Positions 28,551-37,808 of a stretch of DNA of 64,000 bases are shown here, one piece after another. The first letter of the stretch is position 1; the number at the start of each line of letters is the position of its first letter. This DNA is from Rhizobium sp. Leaf306 (GTDB taxonomy: Bacteria > Pseudomonadota > Alphaproteobacteria > Rhizobiales > Rhizobiaceae), in NCBI RefSeq assembly GCF_001423425.1, contig NZ_LMNX01000001.1, positions 144,970 to 208,969 of the forward strand. Direction: 5' to 3'. A model generated the notes under the pieces. The model was not told the origin of the DNA and did no database searches. It saw only the letters and a program-made list of their open reading frames with translations. The position numbers were made by a program, and so were the translations under genes.

Positions 28551-30341
28551 TCAGTCCTTCTTGACCGGCGGAATCGGGCGGATCGCCAGTTCGCGCAGCT
28601 GCGCGGGGCTCGCTTCCGAAGGCGCTCCCATCAGAAGGTCCTGAGCCTGCTGGTTCATCGGGAACAGTGTGATCTCGCGCAGGTTCTTGGCACCGGTCAG
28701 AAGCATGACGACGCGGTCGACACCGGCTGCCATGCCGCCATGCGGCGGTGCGCCGTACTGGAATGCGCGGTAGAGGCCACCGAAGCGATCTTCCACGTCC
28801 TGCTGCGAAAGGCCGACCATTTCGAACGCCTTGACCATGACTTCCGGCAGCTGGTTACGGATCGAGCCAGAGGCGATTTCGAAGCCGTTGCAAACCATGT
28901 CGTACTGGTAGGCCTTGATCGTCAGCGGATCCTGGTTTTCCAGCGCGTCGAGACCGCCCTGCGGCATCGAGAACGGGTTGTGGGCGAAGTCGATCTTCTT
29001 GTCTTCCTCGTTGTATTCGAAGAACGGGAAGTCGACGATCCAGCACAGGGCGAACTGCTTCTTGTCGGAAAGGTTCAGCTCGTCGGCAGCGCGGTTACGG
29101 GCTTCGCCGGCAAACTTGTAGAACTTGTCCGGATCGCCAGCGACGAAGAAGCAGGCATCGCCCGCTTCGAGGCCAAGCTGGGTGCGAACGGCTTCGGTGC
29201 GCTCCTCGCCGATGTTCTTGGCGAGCGGACCGGAGCCCGCGATCTTGCCGTCTTCTTCCTTCCAGAAGATGTAGCCGAGACCCGGCTGGCCCTGGCCCTG
29301 CGCCCAGGCGTTCATACGGTCGCAGAACGCTCTTGAGCCGCCGGTCTTGGCCGGGATCGCCCAGACTTCGACCTTCGGGTTGGACGCGATCATGTTTGCG
29401 AACACTTTGAAGCCGGAGCCGGCGAAATGCTCGGTGACGGCTTCCATCTCGATCGGGTTGCGCAGGTCCGGCTTGTCGGAGCCGTATTTGCGCAGCGCGA
29501 CGTCGTAAGGAATCCGCGGGAATTCCTTGGTGACCGGCTTGCCTTCGGCAAACTCCTCGAAGATGCCGCGCATGACCGGCTCCATCGTCTCCCAGACTTC
29601 TTCCTGGGTAACGAAGCTCATTTCCAGGTCGAGCTGGTAGAATTCGCCTGGCAGGCGGTCGGCACGCGGGTCTTCGTCGCGGAAACACGGTGCGATCTGG
29701 AAGTAGCGGTCAAAGCCCGCCACCATCATCAGCTGCTTGTACTGCTGCGGCGCCTGCGGCAGCGCGAAGAACTTGCCGGGATGGATACGGCTTGGAACCA
29801 GGAAGTCGCGCGCGCCTTCGGGCGACGATGCGGTCAGGATCGGTGTCGAATATTCGGTAAAGCCACAGGTAGCCATTTCGCGGCGCATGGCAGCGATGAT
29901 CTGCGTGCGCTTGACGATGTTCTTGTGCAGCGTTTCGCGGCGAAGATCGAGAAAGCGGTACTTGAGGCGCACGTCTTCCGGATATTCCGGCTCGCCGAAC
30001 ACCGGCAGCGGCAGTTCCTTGGCAGCGGACAGGACTTCGATCTCCTGTGCGTAGAGTTCGATCTCGCCGGTCGCCATCGTCTTGTTGACGGTCTCGTCGG
30101 AACGCGCCTTGACGGTGCCGTCGATGCGGATGACCCACTCGCCACGCACGACTTCGGCCGACTTGAAGGCCGGGCTGTCCGGGTCGGCAACGACCTGGGT
30201 CATGCCATAATGGTCGCGAAGGTCGATGAACAGAACGCCGCCATGGTCACGGACGCGATGAACCCAGCCGGAGATACGGACATTGGAGCCGACATCCGAC
30301 TTGCGGAGGGCTGCACAGGTGTGGCTGCGGTAACGATGCAT
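28551..30341 (-). CDS. aspS: Aspartate--tRNA(Asp/Asn) ligase
   Basis: Class II aminoacyl-tRNA synthetase, 596 residues, full length. N-terminal OB-fold ([40 protein letters not shown]), motif 2 around [20 protein letters not shown], the bacterial GAD insert, and motif 3 [13 protein letters not shown]. In bacteria lacking AsnRS this enzyme also charges tRNA-Asn; whether that holds here cannot be seen. Faces the MFS-rnd pair across a 260-base gap. Confidence 0.95.
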   Translation of the reverse strand: MHRYRSHTCAALRKSDVGSNVRISGWVHRVRDHGGVLFIDLRDHYGMTQVVADPDSPAFKSAEVVRGEWVIRIDGTVKARSDETVNKTMATGEIELYAQEIEVLSAAKELPLPVFGEPEYPEDVRLKYRFLDLRRETLHKNIVKRTQIIAAMRREMATCGFTEYSTPILTASSPEGARDFLVPSRIHPGKFFALPQAPQQYKQLMMVAGFDRYFQIAPCFRDEDPRADRLPGEFYQLDLEMSFVTQEEVWETMEPVMRGIFEEFAEGKPVTKEFPRIPYDVALRKYGSDKPDLRNPIEMEAVTEHFAGSGFKVFANMIASNPKVEVWAIPAKTGGSRAFCDRMNAWAQGQGQPGLGYIFWKEEDGKIAGSGPLAKNIGEERTEAVRTQLGLEAGDACFFVAGDPDKFYKFAGEARNRAADELNLSDKKQFALCWIVDFPFFEYNEEDKKIDFAHNPFSMPQGGLDALENQDPLTIKAYQYDMVCNGFEIASGSIRNQLPEVMVKAFEMVGLSQQDVEDRFGGLYRAFQYGAPPHGGMAAGVDRVVMLLTGAKNLREITLFPMNQQAQDLLMGAPSEASPAQLRELAIRPIPPVKKD

Positions 30342-30601
30342 TGTCTTTTATCCTGGACTGATGCTGAAAGCGGCTTCATCGGCGCGCGAAGCACAGCCGT
30401 ACGAACCCATGAAAATCGGCCGGAAAAGCGCATGGTGGGCCTGCTTTGTCAAGACTTGTCACAGTCTCCCGCGGCGCTCGAGCCCTTTCCCCCGCTTTTA
30501 CGGCTAGAGTTGCATAGGAGGATGTCATAACCAGAATGGGTCGATACGGCCAGCGCGCTGGCTGAGTCTCTGCGCCTGCCGACCATGCCCGAAAGCATCC
30601 G

Positions 30602-31870
30602 ATGAACCAGATCCGCCCGCTGATACCGCTTCTGATCACCGCAGGGATCCTGATCGGCGGCAACGGGCTCCAGGGCACTTATATCGCGCTGCGCGGTTCG
30701 GCCGAGGGTTTTTCGCCGTCGGTCATCGGCCTGATCGGTGCCGGCTACAGTGTCGGCTTTGCGATCGGCTGCATCTATGTGGCAAGGCTGCTGCGCTCGA
30801 TCGGCCATATCCGCACCTTTGCGGCCATGGCGGCAATCGCTGCGTCCGCCTCGATCGCCCTATCAATGGTCATCGACCCCGTCTTCTGGTTCGCCATGCG
30901 TTTCCTGATCGGCATCACTATCGCCAGCCTGTTTGCCACCGTCGAGAGCTGGATCAACTCGCAGGTGACCAACGAGAACCGCGCGCGGACGCTGTCGATC
31001 TACCGTTTCGTCGATCTCGGCTCGGTCACGATCGCGCAATACCTGATCCCGACCTTCGGCATCGACGGACCTGTCATCTTCAACATCATCGCCATCGCGC
31101 TGACGCTTTCGCTTGTGCCGATATCCATCGCCGACAAGTCGGGGCCGACGCCACCGGCCTCCATCTCATTCGATCTGAGAACCGTGTGGCGCATTTCGCC
31201 GCTCGCTGTGGTCGGCGTCGTGGCGGTCGGTCTGTCGATGGCGGCCTTTCGCAATATCGGGCCGATCTACGCCAAGGAGATCGGCATGAGTATCACGTCG
31301 ATCGCGACCTTCATGAGTGCCGGCATCATCGGCGGCGTGGTACTGCAATATCCGCTCGGCGTCTATTCGGACAAGCTCGACCGGCGGCGCGTCATCCTGT
31401 GGACGACGATCGGGTCCGTCATCACCGGCGCCTATCTGTCGTTCGGCGCGGGCAGCAACGAGACGGCCAATATCATCAGCGTCTTCCTGTTCGGCGCCTT
31501 TTCGATGCCGCTCTATTCGCTCTGCTCGGCGCATGGCAACGACCACGCGAAACCAGGCGAGCACGCGGTGATCGCGGCAGGCTTGCTGTTCTTCTGGTCG
31601 GTCGGCGCCACGTTCGGACCGCTGCTTGCCGCGGCGCTTCTCGAATTCTACGGCCCGCGCGCATTCTTCCTCTACACGTCCTTCATCTTCGCCGGGTTCG
31701 CGATCTACACGCTGCGCCGGATGCAGGTGCGGGCACCGGTGCCGCCGCAGCAGCGCAACTCGCGATTTCGGTCCCTTCTGCGCACGTCCGCCTATTTCAA
31801 CCGGCTTGCAGACCCTGCGGACCGGGCTAGCGACAAGGACAGGGACGCTGACGGCAACAACAGGAAATAG
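30602..31870 (+). CDS. MFS transporter (YcaD-like)
   Basis: 422 residues with 12 predicted helices; after helix 1 it has GGNGLQGTYIALRGSAEGFS and, in the central half, YPLGVYSDKLDRRRVILWTT, the MFS loop motif. The cytoplasmic tail of about 40 residues is polar (ADRASDKDRDADGNNRK). Similar to YcaD-type carriers of unknown substrate. Weak ribosome-binding site. The gene ends 90 bases before rnd. Confidence 0.82.
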   Translation: MNQIRPLIPLLITAGILIGGNGLQGTYIALRGSAEGFSPSVIGLIGAGYSVGFAIGCIYVARLLRSIGHIRTFAAMAAIAASASIALSMVIDPVFWFAMRFLIGITIASLFATVESWINSQVTNENRARTLSIYRFVDLGSVTIAQYLIPTFGIDGPVIFNIIAIALTLSLVPISIADKSGPTPPASISFDLRTVWRISPLAVVGVVAVGLSMAAFRNIGPIYAKEIGMSITSIATFMSAGIIGGVVLQYPLGVYSDKLDRRRVILWTTIGSVITGAYLSFGAGSNETANIISVFLFGAFSMPLYSLCSAHGNDHAKPGEHAVIAAGLLFFWSVGATFGPLLAAALLEFYGPRAFFLYTSFIFAGFAIYTLRRMQVRAPVPPQQRNSRFRSLLRTSAYFNRLADPADRASDKDRDADGNNRK

Positions 31871-31960
31871 CCGCCCGCTGCCGGGAAAGGCTGGCCGTTT
31901 GTCTTGACATCTGCGGCGGGAAGGGAAAGGAAGGTTGACCACCTGCACGTGAATGAGACG

Positions 31961-33106
31961 ATGATCGAAACAACAATTGCCCTTCAGGAAGCCTGCGAAA
32001 AGCTGGCTCAGTCAGACTTCATCACCATCGATACGGAGTTCTTGAGAGAGACGACCTTCTGGCCGGAACTCTGCCTGATCCAGATGGCGAGCCCGACAGT
32101 CGAAGTTCTCGTCGATCCGCTGGCAAAAGGGCTCGACCTCAAGCCCTTCTTCGAGCTGATGGCGAATACGGCGGTCACCAAGGTGTTTCATGCCGCGCGC
32201 CAGGATATCGAGATCATCCATCATCTCGGCAATCTCGTGCCGCATCCGATCTTCGATACGCAGGTTGCAGCCATGGTGTGCGGCTTCGGCGACAGCGTCT
32301 CCTACGACCAGCTCGTCAACCGCATCAAGGGCGTGCAGATCGACAAGTCGTCGCGCTTTACCGACTGGAGCCGCCGGCCGCTGTCGGAAAAGCAGCTCGA
32401 CTATGCGCTGGCCGACGTCACCCATCTGCGCGACGTTTATCTGTCTCTGAAAGAACAGCTGGAACGTGAAGGCCGTGCCCTCTGGCTGACGGAGGAAATG
32501 GCGGTCCTCGAGAGCGCGTCGACCTATGACCTGCATCCCGACGATGCCTGGCTTCGTCTGAAGTCGCGTCTGAGGAAGCCGAGCGAGTTGGCGATCCTGA
32601 AATTCGTCGCCGCATGGCGCGAACGTGAGGCGCGCAGCCGCAACGTGCCGCGCTCGCGCGTGTTGAAGGACGATGCGATCTACGAGATCGCCCAGCAGCA
32701 GCCCAAGGATACCGAAGCTCTCGGACGTCTTCGCACCGTGCCGAAGGGCTGGGAACGCTCATCCTCAGGCGCCGCGATCGTCGAGGCTGTCAATACGGCG
32801 CTGGCGCTGCCGAAGACCGAGATGCCGCATGCTCCGAAGCATGTGCATCTGCCAGAAGGCACGGGCGCTGCCGTCGAACTCTTGAAGGTTCTGCTGAAGC
32901 TCATTTCCGACAAGCAGGGCGTTGCCGCCAAGGTGCTCGCCAATACCGACGATCTGGAAAAGATTGCTGCCGAAGGCGAGTTGGCCGAAGTGGCCGCCCT
33001 TTCCGGCTGGCGTCGCGAACTGTTCGGCGACACGGCGCTCAAGCTGATCCAAGGCGGCGTGGCGCTGCGCTTCGTCAACAAGAAGGTCGAGGCGGTCGAG
33101 CTGTAA
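31961..33106 (+). CDS. rnd: Ribonuclease D
   Basis: 3'-5' exonuclease for tRNA precursors and other RNAs. 381 residues from ATG 31961; an upstream GTG at 31949 is possible. DEDDy catalytic set: DTEFLRETTFWP (D, E), FHAARQDIEII (D) and LDYALADVTHLRDVY (D with Tyr). An HRDC domain follows at about 205-290 (KPSELAILKFVAAWRERE), then a C-terminal domain typical of the longer alphaproteobacterial form. Often close to aspS, as here. Confidence 0.93.
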   Translation: MIETTIALQEACEKLAQSDFITIDTEFLRETTFWPELCLIQMASPTVEVLVDPLAKGLDLKPFFELMANTAVTKVFHAARQDIEIIHHLGNLVPHPIFDTQVAAMVCGFGDSVSYDQLVNRIKGVQIDKSSRFTDWSRRPLSEKQLDYALADVTHLRDVYLSLKEQLEREGRALWLTEEMAVLESASTYDLHPDDAWLRLKSRLRKPSELAILKFVAAWREREARSRNVPRSRVLKDDAIYEIAQQQPKDTEALGRLRTVPKGWERSSSGAAIVEAVNTALALPKTEMPHAPKHVHLPEGTGAAVELLKVLLKLISDKQGVAAKVLANTDDLEKIAAEGELAEVAALSGWRRELFGDTALKLIQGGVALRFVNKKVEAVEL

Positions 33107-33134
33107 GGCTCGTCCTCACCGTCTCCAAGCATAC

Positions 33135-33173
33135 AAGGGATCGGCCACCGGACTTCCGGGGTCGGTCCCTTTT
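33135..33173 (+). terminator. Terminator of rnd
   Basis: AAGGGATCGGCC and GGTCGGTCCCTT form an imperfect stem enclosing CCGGACTTCCGG, followed by TTTT. It lies 29 bases after the stop. Confidence 0.7.
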
Positions 33174-33352
33174 CGCTTAAATCCCAGACATTCCGGCGTT
33201 TCTGCCCTGCTCAGCGACGCTGCTGACGGGTGCTTTAGCGTGTCAAGAAACAGACGTAAAACGTTCATCCAAGCGTCAAGCGATCATCACCTCACCGTCA
33301 TGCGTGCCGCCTATCGACGTCGCGTGTTCTTCTCAATCGAACAGGTGATTTG

Positions 33353-34711
33353 ATGACCAAGACCTTTTTAGCCTCCGTCTTCGTAAGTGCCCTCCTCGCC
33401 GGCACGGTATTGGCCGACGACCGCGAATTTCCGGCAAAGCTCGCGGGCCAGGCGATCCTGCCGGCCAACACGGTGACTGCTTCCCCATCCGATGTTCCTG
33501 AATTTCTCAAGACCTCGGGCAAGTTCACGACGCCGGACCGCAAGCGCACGGAAAAGCTTGGCTCGATCGACGGCAAGGACGGTGTTCGCGTCACCGACGT
33601 CAAGCTGCCGTTCAACGGTCAGCCGATCCAGGGCTTTTCCGGGATCAAGGCCATGGCAGACGGTACGTTCTGGACTCTGTCCGACAACGGTTTCGGCTCC
33701 AAGGCCAATTCCTCCGACGCGATGCTGTTCCTGCATCAGGTGAAGTTCGACTGGGCGGCAAACAAGGTCGACGTCGTCAAGAACATCTTCCTGTCGGACC
33801 CCAACAAGATCGCCCCCTTCCCGATCGCCATGGAAGGCAGCGACAAGCGCTACCTGACCGGCGCCGATTTCGATATCGAATCGATCCAGCCGGTGGCAGA
33901 CGGTTTCTGGCTCGGCGAGGAATTCGGGCCTTACCTCATCAAGGTCGACATGCTCGGCCAGCTGACCGACGTCGTTGCCACCACCGTTGACGGCAAGAAG
34001 GTCACCTCGCCCGACAACCCGACACTTTCCATGCCGGCCAACCCCGCCGCCAAGATGCCGGTCTTCAACCTGAAGCGTTCGGGTGGCTATGAAGGCATGG
34101 CAATGTCGAAGGATGGGCAGAAGCTCTACGGTCTGCTGGAAGGCCCGATCTTCCTCGACGACGGCAAGGTCGAACAGGCCGATGGCCGCACCGCACTGCG
34201 CGTCATCGAATTCGACATCGCATCGAAAAGCTGGACAGGCCGTTCCTGGCTCTATCCGCTGTCCGAAAAGGGCGTTGCCATCGGCGATTTCAACATGCTG
34301 GATGCCACCACCGCCCTCGTCATCGAGCGCGACAATGGCGCCGGCACGAAGGACAAGGCGTGCGCCGATCCGAAGCAGCCGAAGCCGGATTGCTTTGATG
34401 CGCCAGCCGAGTTGAAGCGCGTCTACAAGATCGAGATGACCGACGCCAATGTCGGCGCTGCCGTCCGCAAGATCGGCTATATCGACCTTCTGAACATCAA
34501 GGATCCCGACAACAAGAAGAAGGCTGGTTCGAAGGACGGCGTCTACGACATGCCGTTCGTGACGATCGAGAATGTCGACCAGATCGACGCCACCCACCTG
34601 ATCATCGGCAATGACAACAACCTGCCCTTCTCGGCCGGTCGCGCAGTCAACAAGGCCGACGACAACGAGTTCAGCCTGATCGAAGCCGCCGAGTTCCTCA
34701 ACGCGAAGTAA
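33353..34711 (+). CDS. Exported esterase-like (phytase-like fold) protein
   Basis: 452 residues. Signal peptide of about 21 residues (FLASVFVSALLAGTVLADD). Family features of the esterase-like activity of phytase domain: QGFSGIKAMADGTFWTLSDN, ADFDIESIQPVADGFWLGEE, RSGGYEGMAMSKDGQKLYGL and the late LIIGNDNNLPFS. Proteins of this family are predicted beta-propellers acting on phospho- or carboxyl esters; the true substrate is unknown. Two Cys in KACADPKQPKPDCFD may pair. AGGTG precedes the ATG. Monocistronic, with a terminator. Confidence 0.85.
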   Translation: MTKTFLASVFVSALLAGTVLADDREFPAKLAGQAILPANTVTASPSDVPEFLKTSGKFTTPDRKRTEKLGSIDGKDGVRVTDVKLPFNGQPIQGFSGIKAMADGTFWTLSDNGFGSKANSSDAMLFLHQVKFDWAANKVDVVKNIFLSDPNKIAPFPIAMEGSDKRYLTGADFDIESIQPVADGFWLGEEFGPYLIKVDMLGQLTDVVATTVDGKKVTSPDNPTLSMPANPAAKMPVFNLKRSGGYEGMAMSKDGQKLYGLLEGPIFLDDGKVEQADGRTALRVIEFDIASKSWTGRSWLYPLSEKGVAIGDFNMLDATTALVIERDNGAGTKDKACADPKQPKPDCFDAPAELKRVYKIEMTDANVGAAVRKIGYIDLLNIKDPDNKKKAGSKDGVYDMPFVTIENVDQIDATHLIIGNDNNLPFSAGRAVNKADDNEFSLIEAAEFLNAK

Positions 34712-34769
34712 AGCAGTGAGGCGGTGATCGGCAGGCCTCTAAAGCCCGGACATCACCACGACGAAACAG

Positions 34770-34799
34770 AAAGGGTATCTGCATCGGCAGGTACCCTTT
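34770..34799. terminator. Terminator after the esterase-like gene
   Basis: AAAGGGTATCTGC and GCAGGTACCCTTT pair with one mismatch around ATCG, followed by T. Convergent genes flank it. Confidence 0.8.
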
Positions 34800-34854
34800 T
34801 CGACTCCATGACACCTCGAACCTGCACGTATTAAAGCTCACGTATCGCCCGGAT

Positions 34855-36141
34855 CTACCATTTCAGGACGTCGTTAAGCGATGATGGCGCTTTCAAGCTT
34901 CTGTTCAAATTCGTCGAAGGATCATTGAGCTGACGGACGATGTCGCTCTTTTGCGACGAGGAAAGATTGCTCCCCGACTGCCGCAGGATCAGGATCTGGT
35001 TATTGGCCACACCCTGATCTGTCGTATTCTTGGCAGCGTTTACGCTCAGCTCCACGGCCCGCGGATCCTGCAGGCGGTACAGAAAATCGGCTGCCTGGTA
35101 GCGAATAGTCTTGTCCGGATCTGCGGCCGCCTGGATCAGCAACGGAAAGTCCTCAGCGGTCAACTTTTGCGACAGAGACGACGCCAGGTTGGGGTCGGAG
35201 CGGATCATTTCTGCCAGGGCATAGACCACGCCGAGCTTGACGCGGTAATCGTCCGGCGATGCGTGCAGCGCAGACAGCATCATGGGCACTGCGACAACTC
35301 CGGCAGAGACCAGAAAGTCGCGGGAATTGCGCCTCAGGAACGTATCCTCGTTCCGCAGGCCGGCAAGCGCCTTCTGAACTTGGTCGACCGATGCTTCCGG
35401 CCTAACCGCCGCCTGAGCGAACGCGCTCAGATCCCACCATGCACCCGTCGTGCTGCCGCTAACCTCCGCTGTCGGCCCAGGCGAAAGCGTATCCAGTTCG
35501 GACAGGAGAACCAGCGAGCCGTTCTTGACCTGCCGCGCATTGTAGTCGAAGCGCCACTGGACCGGCCGGCCTTCGGCGAAAATTGCCCGGATTTTCTGGG
35601 CATCGCCGATAAGCTCGAAATACTCTTTGCCAGCTTCCTTTTCGATTGTCTCGACCTGCATCCGCATCTGCGTGCTTTGCAGCGATGTACCGAGGCCAAG
35701 AAACTTGATCCGTCGGACCATGGCATCCTTGTAGATGTAGAGCGGCTCGTCATCGATTATGCGGATATCGGCGACATGCGAGAAGTCGCCGCTGATCTCG
35801 CCTTTAAACAGCGCCGGCGTGCCAGGCGGCGTAAATTGCTGGAGCATCAGAAACAGAACGACTGCCATGGCGCCGGCCCCGGTCACCGACCAGCCGGCCC
35901 AGTTACCTGCAACCTTTGCGCCGAATGCCGCAAGCACCAGCCCGAAGCCGACGCAGATGGTCAGCGAGGAGGCGGTCTGGCTGCGTCCCAAGAGAAGGAT
36001 CGCAGTACCCAGCAGCACGAGAAAGAGCCCGACGGCGACGCCGGCAACAAAGTATTTTTCCGGAAAATTGTTCTCGGGCGCCAGCGCGTTATTGGCCCCA
36101 CCGTCCGCATGATTGTTCGCGCCTTGATCTGCCACTGCCAT
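34855..36141 (-). CDS. Unrecognised membrane protein with HEAT-like C-terminus
   Basis: 428 residues from ATG 36141 with GAGGGGG 7 bases upstream. After a polar Asn/Ala-rich N-terminus come three hydrophobic segments in about residues 30-105 (FVAGVAVGLFLVLLGTAILL). The C-terminal half (about 245-410) is alpha-helical with alternating DFLVSAG, AEMIRSDPNL and AADFLYRLQDPRAV units, like HEAT or Armadillo repeats. I do not know the family. It may be a membrane-anchored protein-interaction platform. It is the last gene after ppx on the minus strand, 117 bases on. Confidence 0.7.
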   Translation of the reverse strand: MAVADQGANNHADGGANNALAPENNFPEKYFVAGVAVGLFLVLLGTAILLLGRSQTASSLTICVGFGLVLAAFGAKVAGNWAGWSVTGAGAMAVVLFLMLQQFTPPGTPALFKGEISGDFSHVADIRIIDDEPLYIYKDAMVRRIKFLGLGTSLQSTQMRMQVETIEKEAGKEYFELIGDAQKIRAIFAEGRPVQWRFDYNARQVKNGSLVLLSELDTLSPGPTAEVSGSTTGAWWDLSAFAQAAVRPEASVDQVQKALAGLRNEDTFLRRNSRDFLVSAGVVAVPMMLSALHASPDDYRVKLGVVYALAEMIRSDPNLASSLSQKLTAEDFPLLIQAAADPDKTIRYQAADFLYRLQDPRAVELSVNAAKNTTDQGVANNQILILRQSGSNLSSSQKSDIVRQLNDPSTNLNRSLKAPSSLNDVLKW

Positions 36142-36258
36142 GTTCGAGCCCCCTCGAAGCCAACACCAACATAAGGCATGCCTGTTCAACCGAAGATAAG
36201 CCGAAGCTCGATCAGTTGCAACCGTCTAGATCTGATGCATCTGTTCTCGCAACAGCTG

Positions 36259-37779
36259 CTATTCGAACACGAAGGCGAGCTTCTTGCCGGTCAGCTTGGC
36301 AAGCTGCTGCAGCCGACCTTCCAGCCGCTCCCCAGCGAAGTTGCGGTAAGCGTGCGGAACGACGAATTCCATGTCGAGATCGGGCGAACTCGACTGTCGG
36401 AAGGTCAGGTTATTGACGATGCCAGGCATCGAGGCCGAAAACAGATAGACGACCCGCAACAATCCGCCGAGCAGTTTAGCCAGTTCCAGCAGCCGCGGTG
36501 TCGCAATCGTCGAGAGCGGGCCGGTGGCACCGTCGTCGCTCAAACCCTCGAACCGGTAGTAGTTGGCGAGCGCTAGGTAGGCGCGGCCCGCATGGGTAAT
36601 GCCGACGAAGGACGAGTGGGCGATGACGTTAAGTGCCTGGGCGCCGCGGTAATCGGGATGCGCACGCCAGCTGATATCGGCCAGCAGGCAGGCAGCCCTG
36701 CGATAGCGGCTTTCTTCCTCGGTCTCGGTAATGCCGAAGAACGGCACCATGCGGCCGGTCCAATCGGCAAGCTCCCGCGCATGTTCGGGCGAACGCGCGC
36801 GCAGGATGGCGAGTTGATCGGCAGCCACGACCAGCGGATCGGCCTGCTTTTCCTCATCCGGCATCAGGTGATAGAGATAGCCTTCCCGCACGCCCTGCGC
36901 CGAAAAGCTGACGACCGCCGGCTTCATGACGGAGAGCACTTCCTGCAGGGCCACGGCGCCGAAGGGCAGAAGCGAACGACGGCTTTTCGAGACGGCCTGC
37001 CAGGCAGGATCCTTGGAATCCTTGGCATCGATCACGTCCTCGAGGAATTTCTGGATTTCCTCGAAGGTCAGTTCATACCCCTGCATCATGTGCAGCGGAT
37101 ATTTGGTGATTTCCATGTGCAGTTTGGCGATGTTGCGCCATGTACCGCCAACGGCGTAGAAGGTGCGGCCCTCGCCCTTTTCCAGGAAGCGGGCGGTATT
37201 GACCTGCTTGCGGGCAAAGGTGCGCGCCTTGGAAATGGAGCCACCTGATGATTCCGACAGGCGCAGGCCGCCGAGAGGCAGGGTGATCCCCTTGCCGAAC
37301 TCATGTCCCTTGATGTCGATCAGTTCAAGCGAACCGCCGCCAAGATCGCCGGCAACACCGTCGACATCGTGGAAGCCGCTGATCACGCCGAGAGCCGAAT
37401 ACTTGGCTTCTTCCTCGCCGGACAGGAGCTGGATTTCCTGGCCGAGGATTTCCTCCGCCTTGGCGATGAAATCAGGGCCGTTGGAGGCTTCGCGGGCGGC
37501 GGCCGTTGCAAGGACGTAGATTTCCGTCGCCTGCGCCTGGTCGGACAGCGCCTTGAACCGTCTGAGAGCGGCGAGCGCGCGCAACACGCCCTCGTCGTCC
37601 ATCCGGCCGTTCGAGCCGAGACCCTTGCCAAGACCGCACAGAACCTTCTCGTTGAAGAGAACGGTCGGTGCCCTGGTCAGGCCTTCGTAAATCACCACGC
37701 GAACCGAGTTCGAGCCAATGTCGATGACGGAAACAGGGGCGATGCCAGGCAGGCGCCCTTGAGCTTCAGATCGTACCAT
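36259..37779 (-). CDS. ppx: Exopolyphosphatase (Ppx/GppA family)
   Basis: Removes phosphate from polyphosphate ends and may hydrolyse pppGpp. 506 residues, typical length. ASKHA-fold N-terminus: SVIDIGSNSVRVVIYEGLTR, the catalytic glutamate region LLSGEEEAKYSALG and the phosphate loop VAGDLGGGSLELIDI. Helical HD-like C-terminal domain. Starts 29 bases after ppk on the same strand, so synthesis and breakdown of polyphosphate are co-transcribed. Confidence 0.93.
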   Translation of the reverse strand: MVRSEAQGRLPGIAPVSVIDIGSNSVRVVIYEGLTRAPTVLFNEKVLCGLGKGLGSNGRMDDEGVLRALAALRRFKALSDQAQATEIYVLATAAAREASNGPDFIAKAEEILGQEIQLLSGEEEAKYSALGVISGFHDVDGVAGDLGGGSLELIDIKGHEFGKGITLPLGGLRLSESSGGSISKARTFARKQVNTARFLEKGEGRTFYAVGGTWRNIAKLHMEITKYPLHMMQGYELTFEEIQKFLEDVIDAKDSKDPAWQAVSKSRRSLLPFGAVALQEVLSVMKPAVVSFSAQGVREGYLYHLMPDEEKQADPLVVAADQLAILRARSPEHARELADWTGRMVPFFGITETEEESRYRRAACLLADISWRAHPDYRGAQALNVIAHSSFVGITHAGRAYLALANYYRFEGLSDDGATGPLSTIATPRLLELAKLLGGLLRVVYLFSASMPGIVNNLTFRQSSSPDLDMEFVVPHAYRNFAGERLEGRLQQLAKLTGKKLAFVFE

Positions 37780-37808
37780 GCTGCCTATTTCTTGACTGTT
37801 CTTGCCGG

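Noticed and set aside
30523..30531. ATG TCA TAA minigene after AGGAGG upstream of the MFS gene
   Set aside because: The ribosome-binding sequence directly abuts the ATG with no spacing; start-stop unit of two codons is not supportable.
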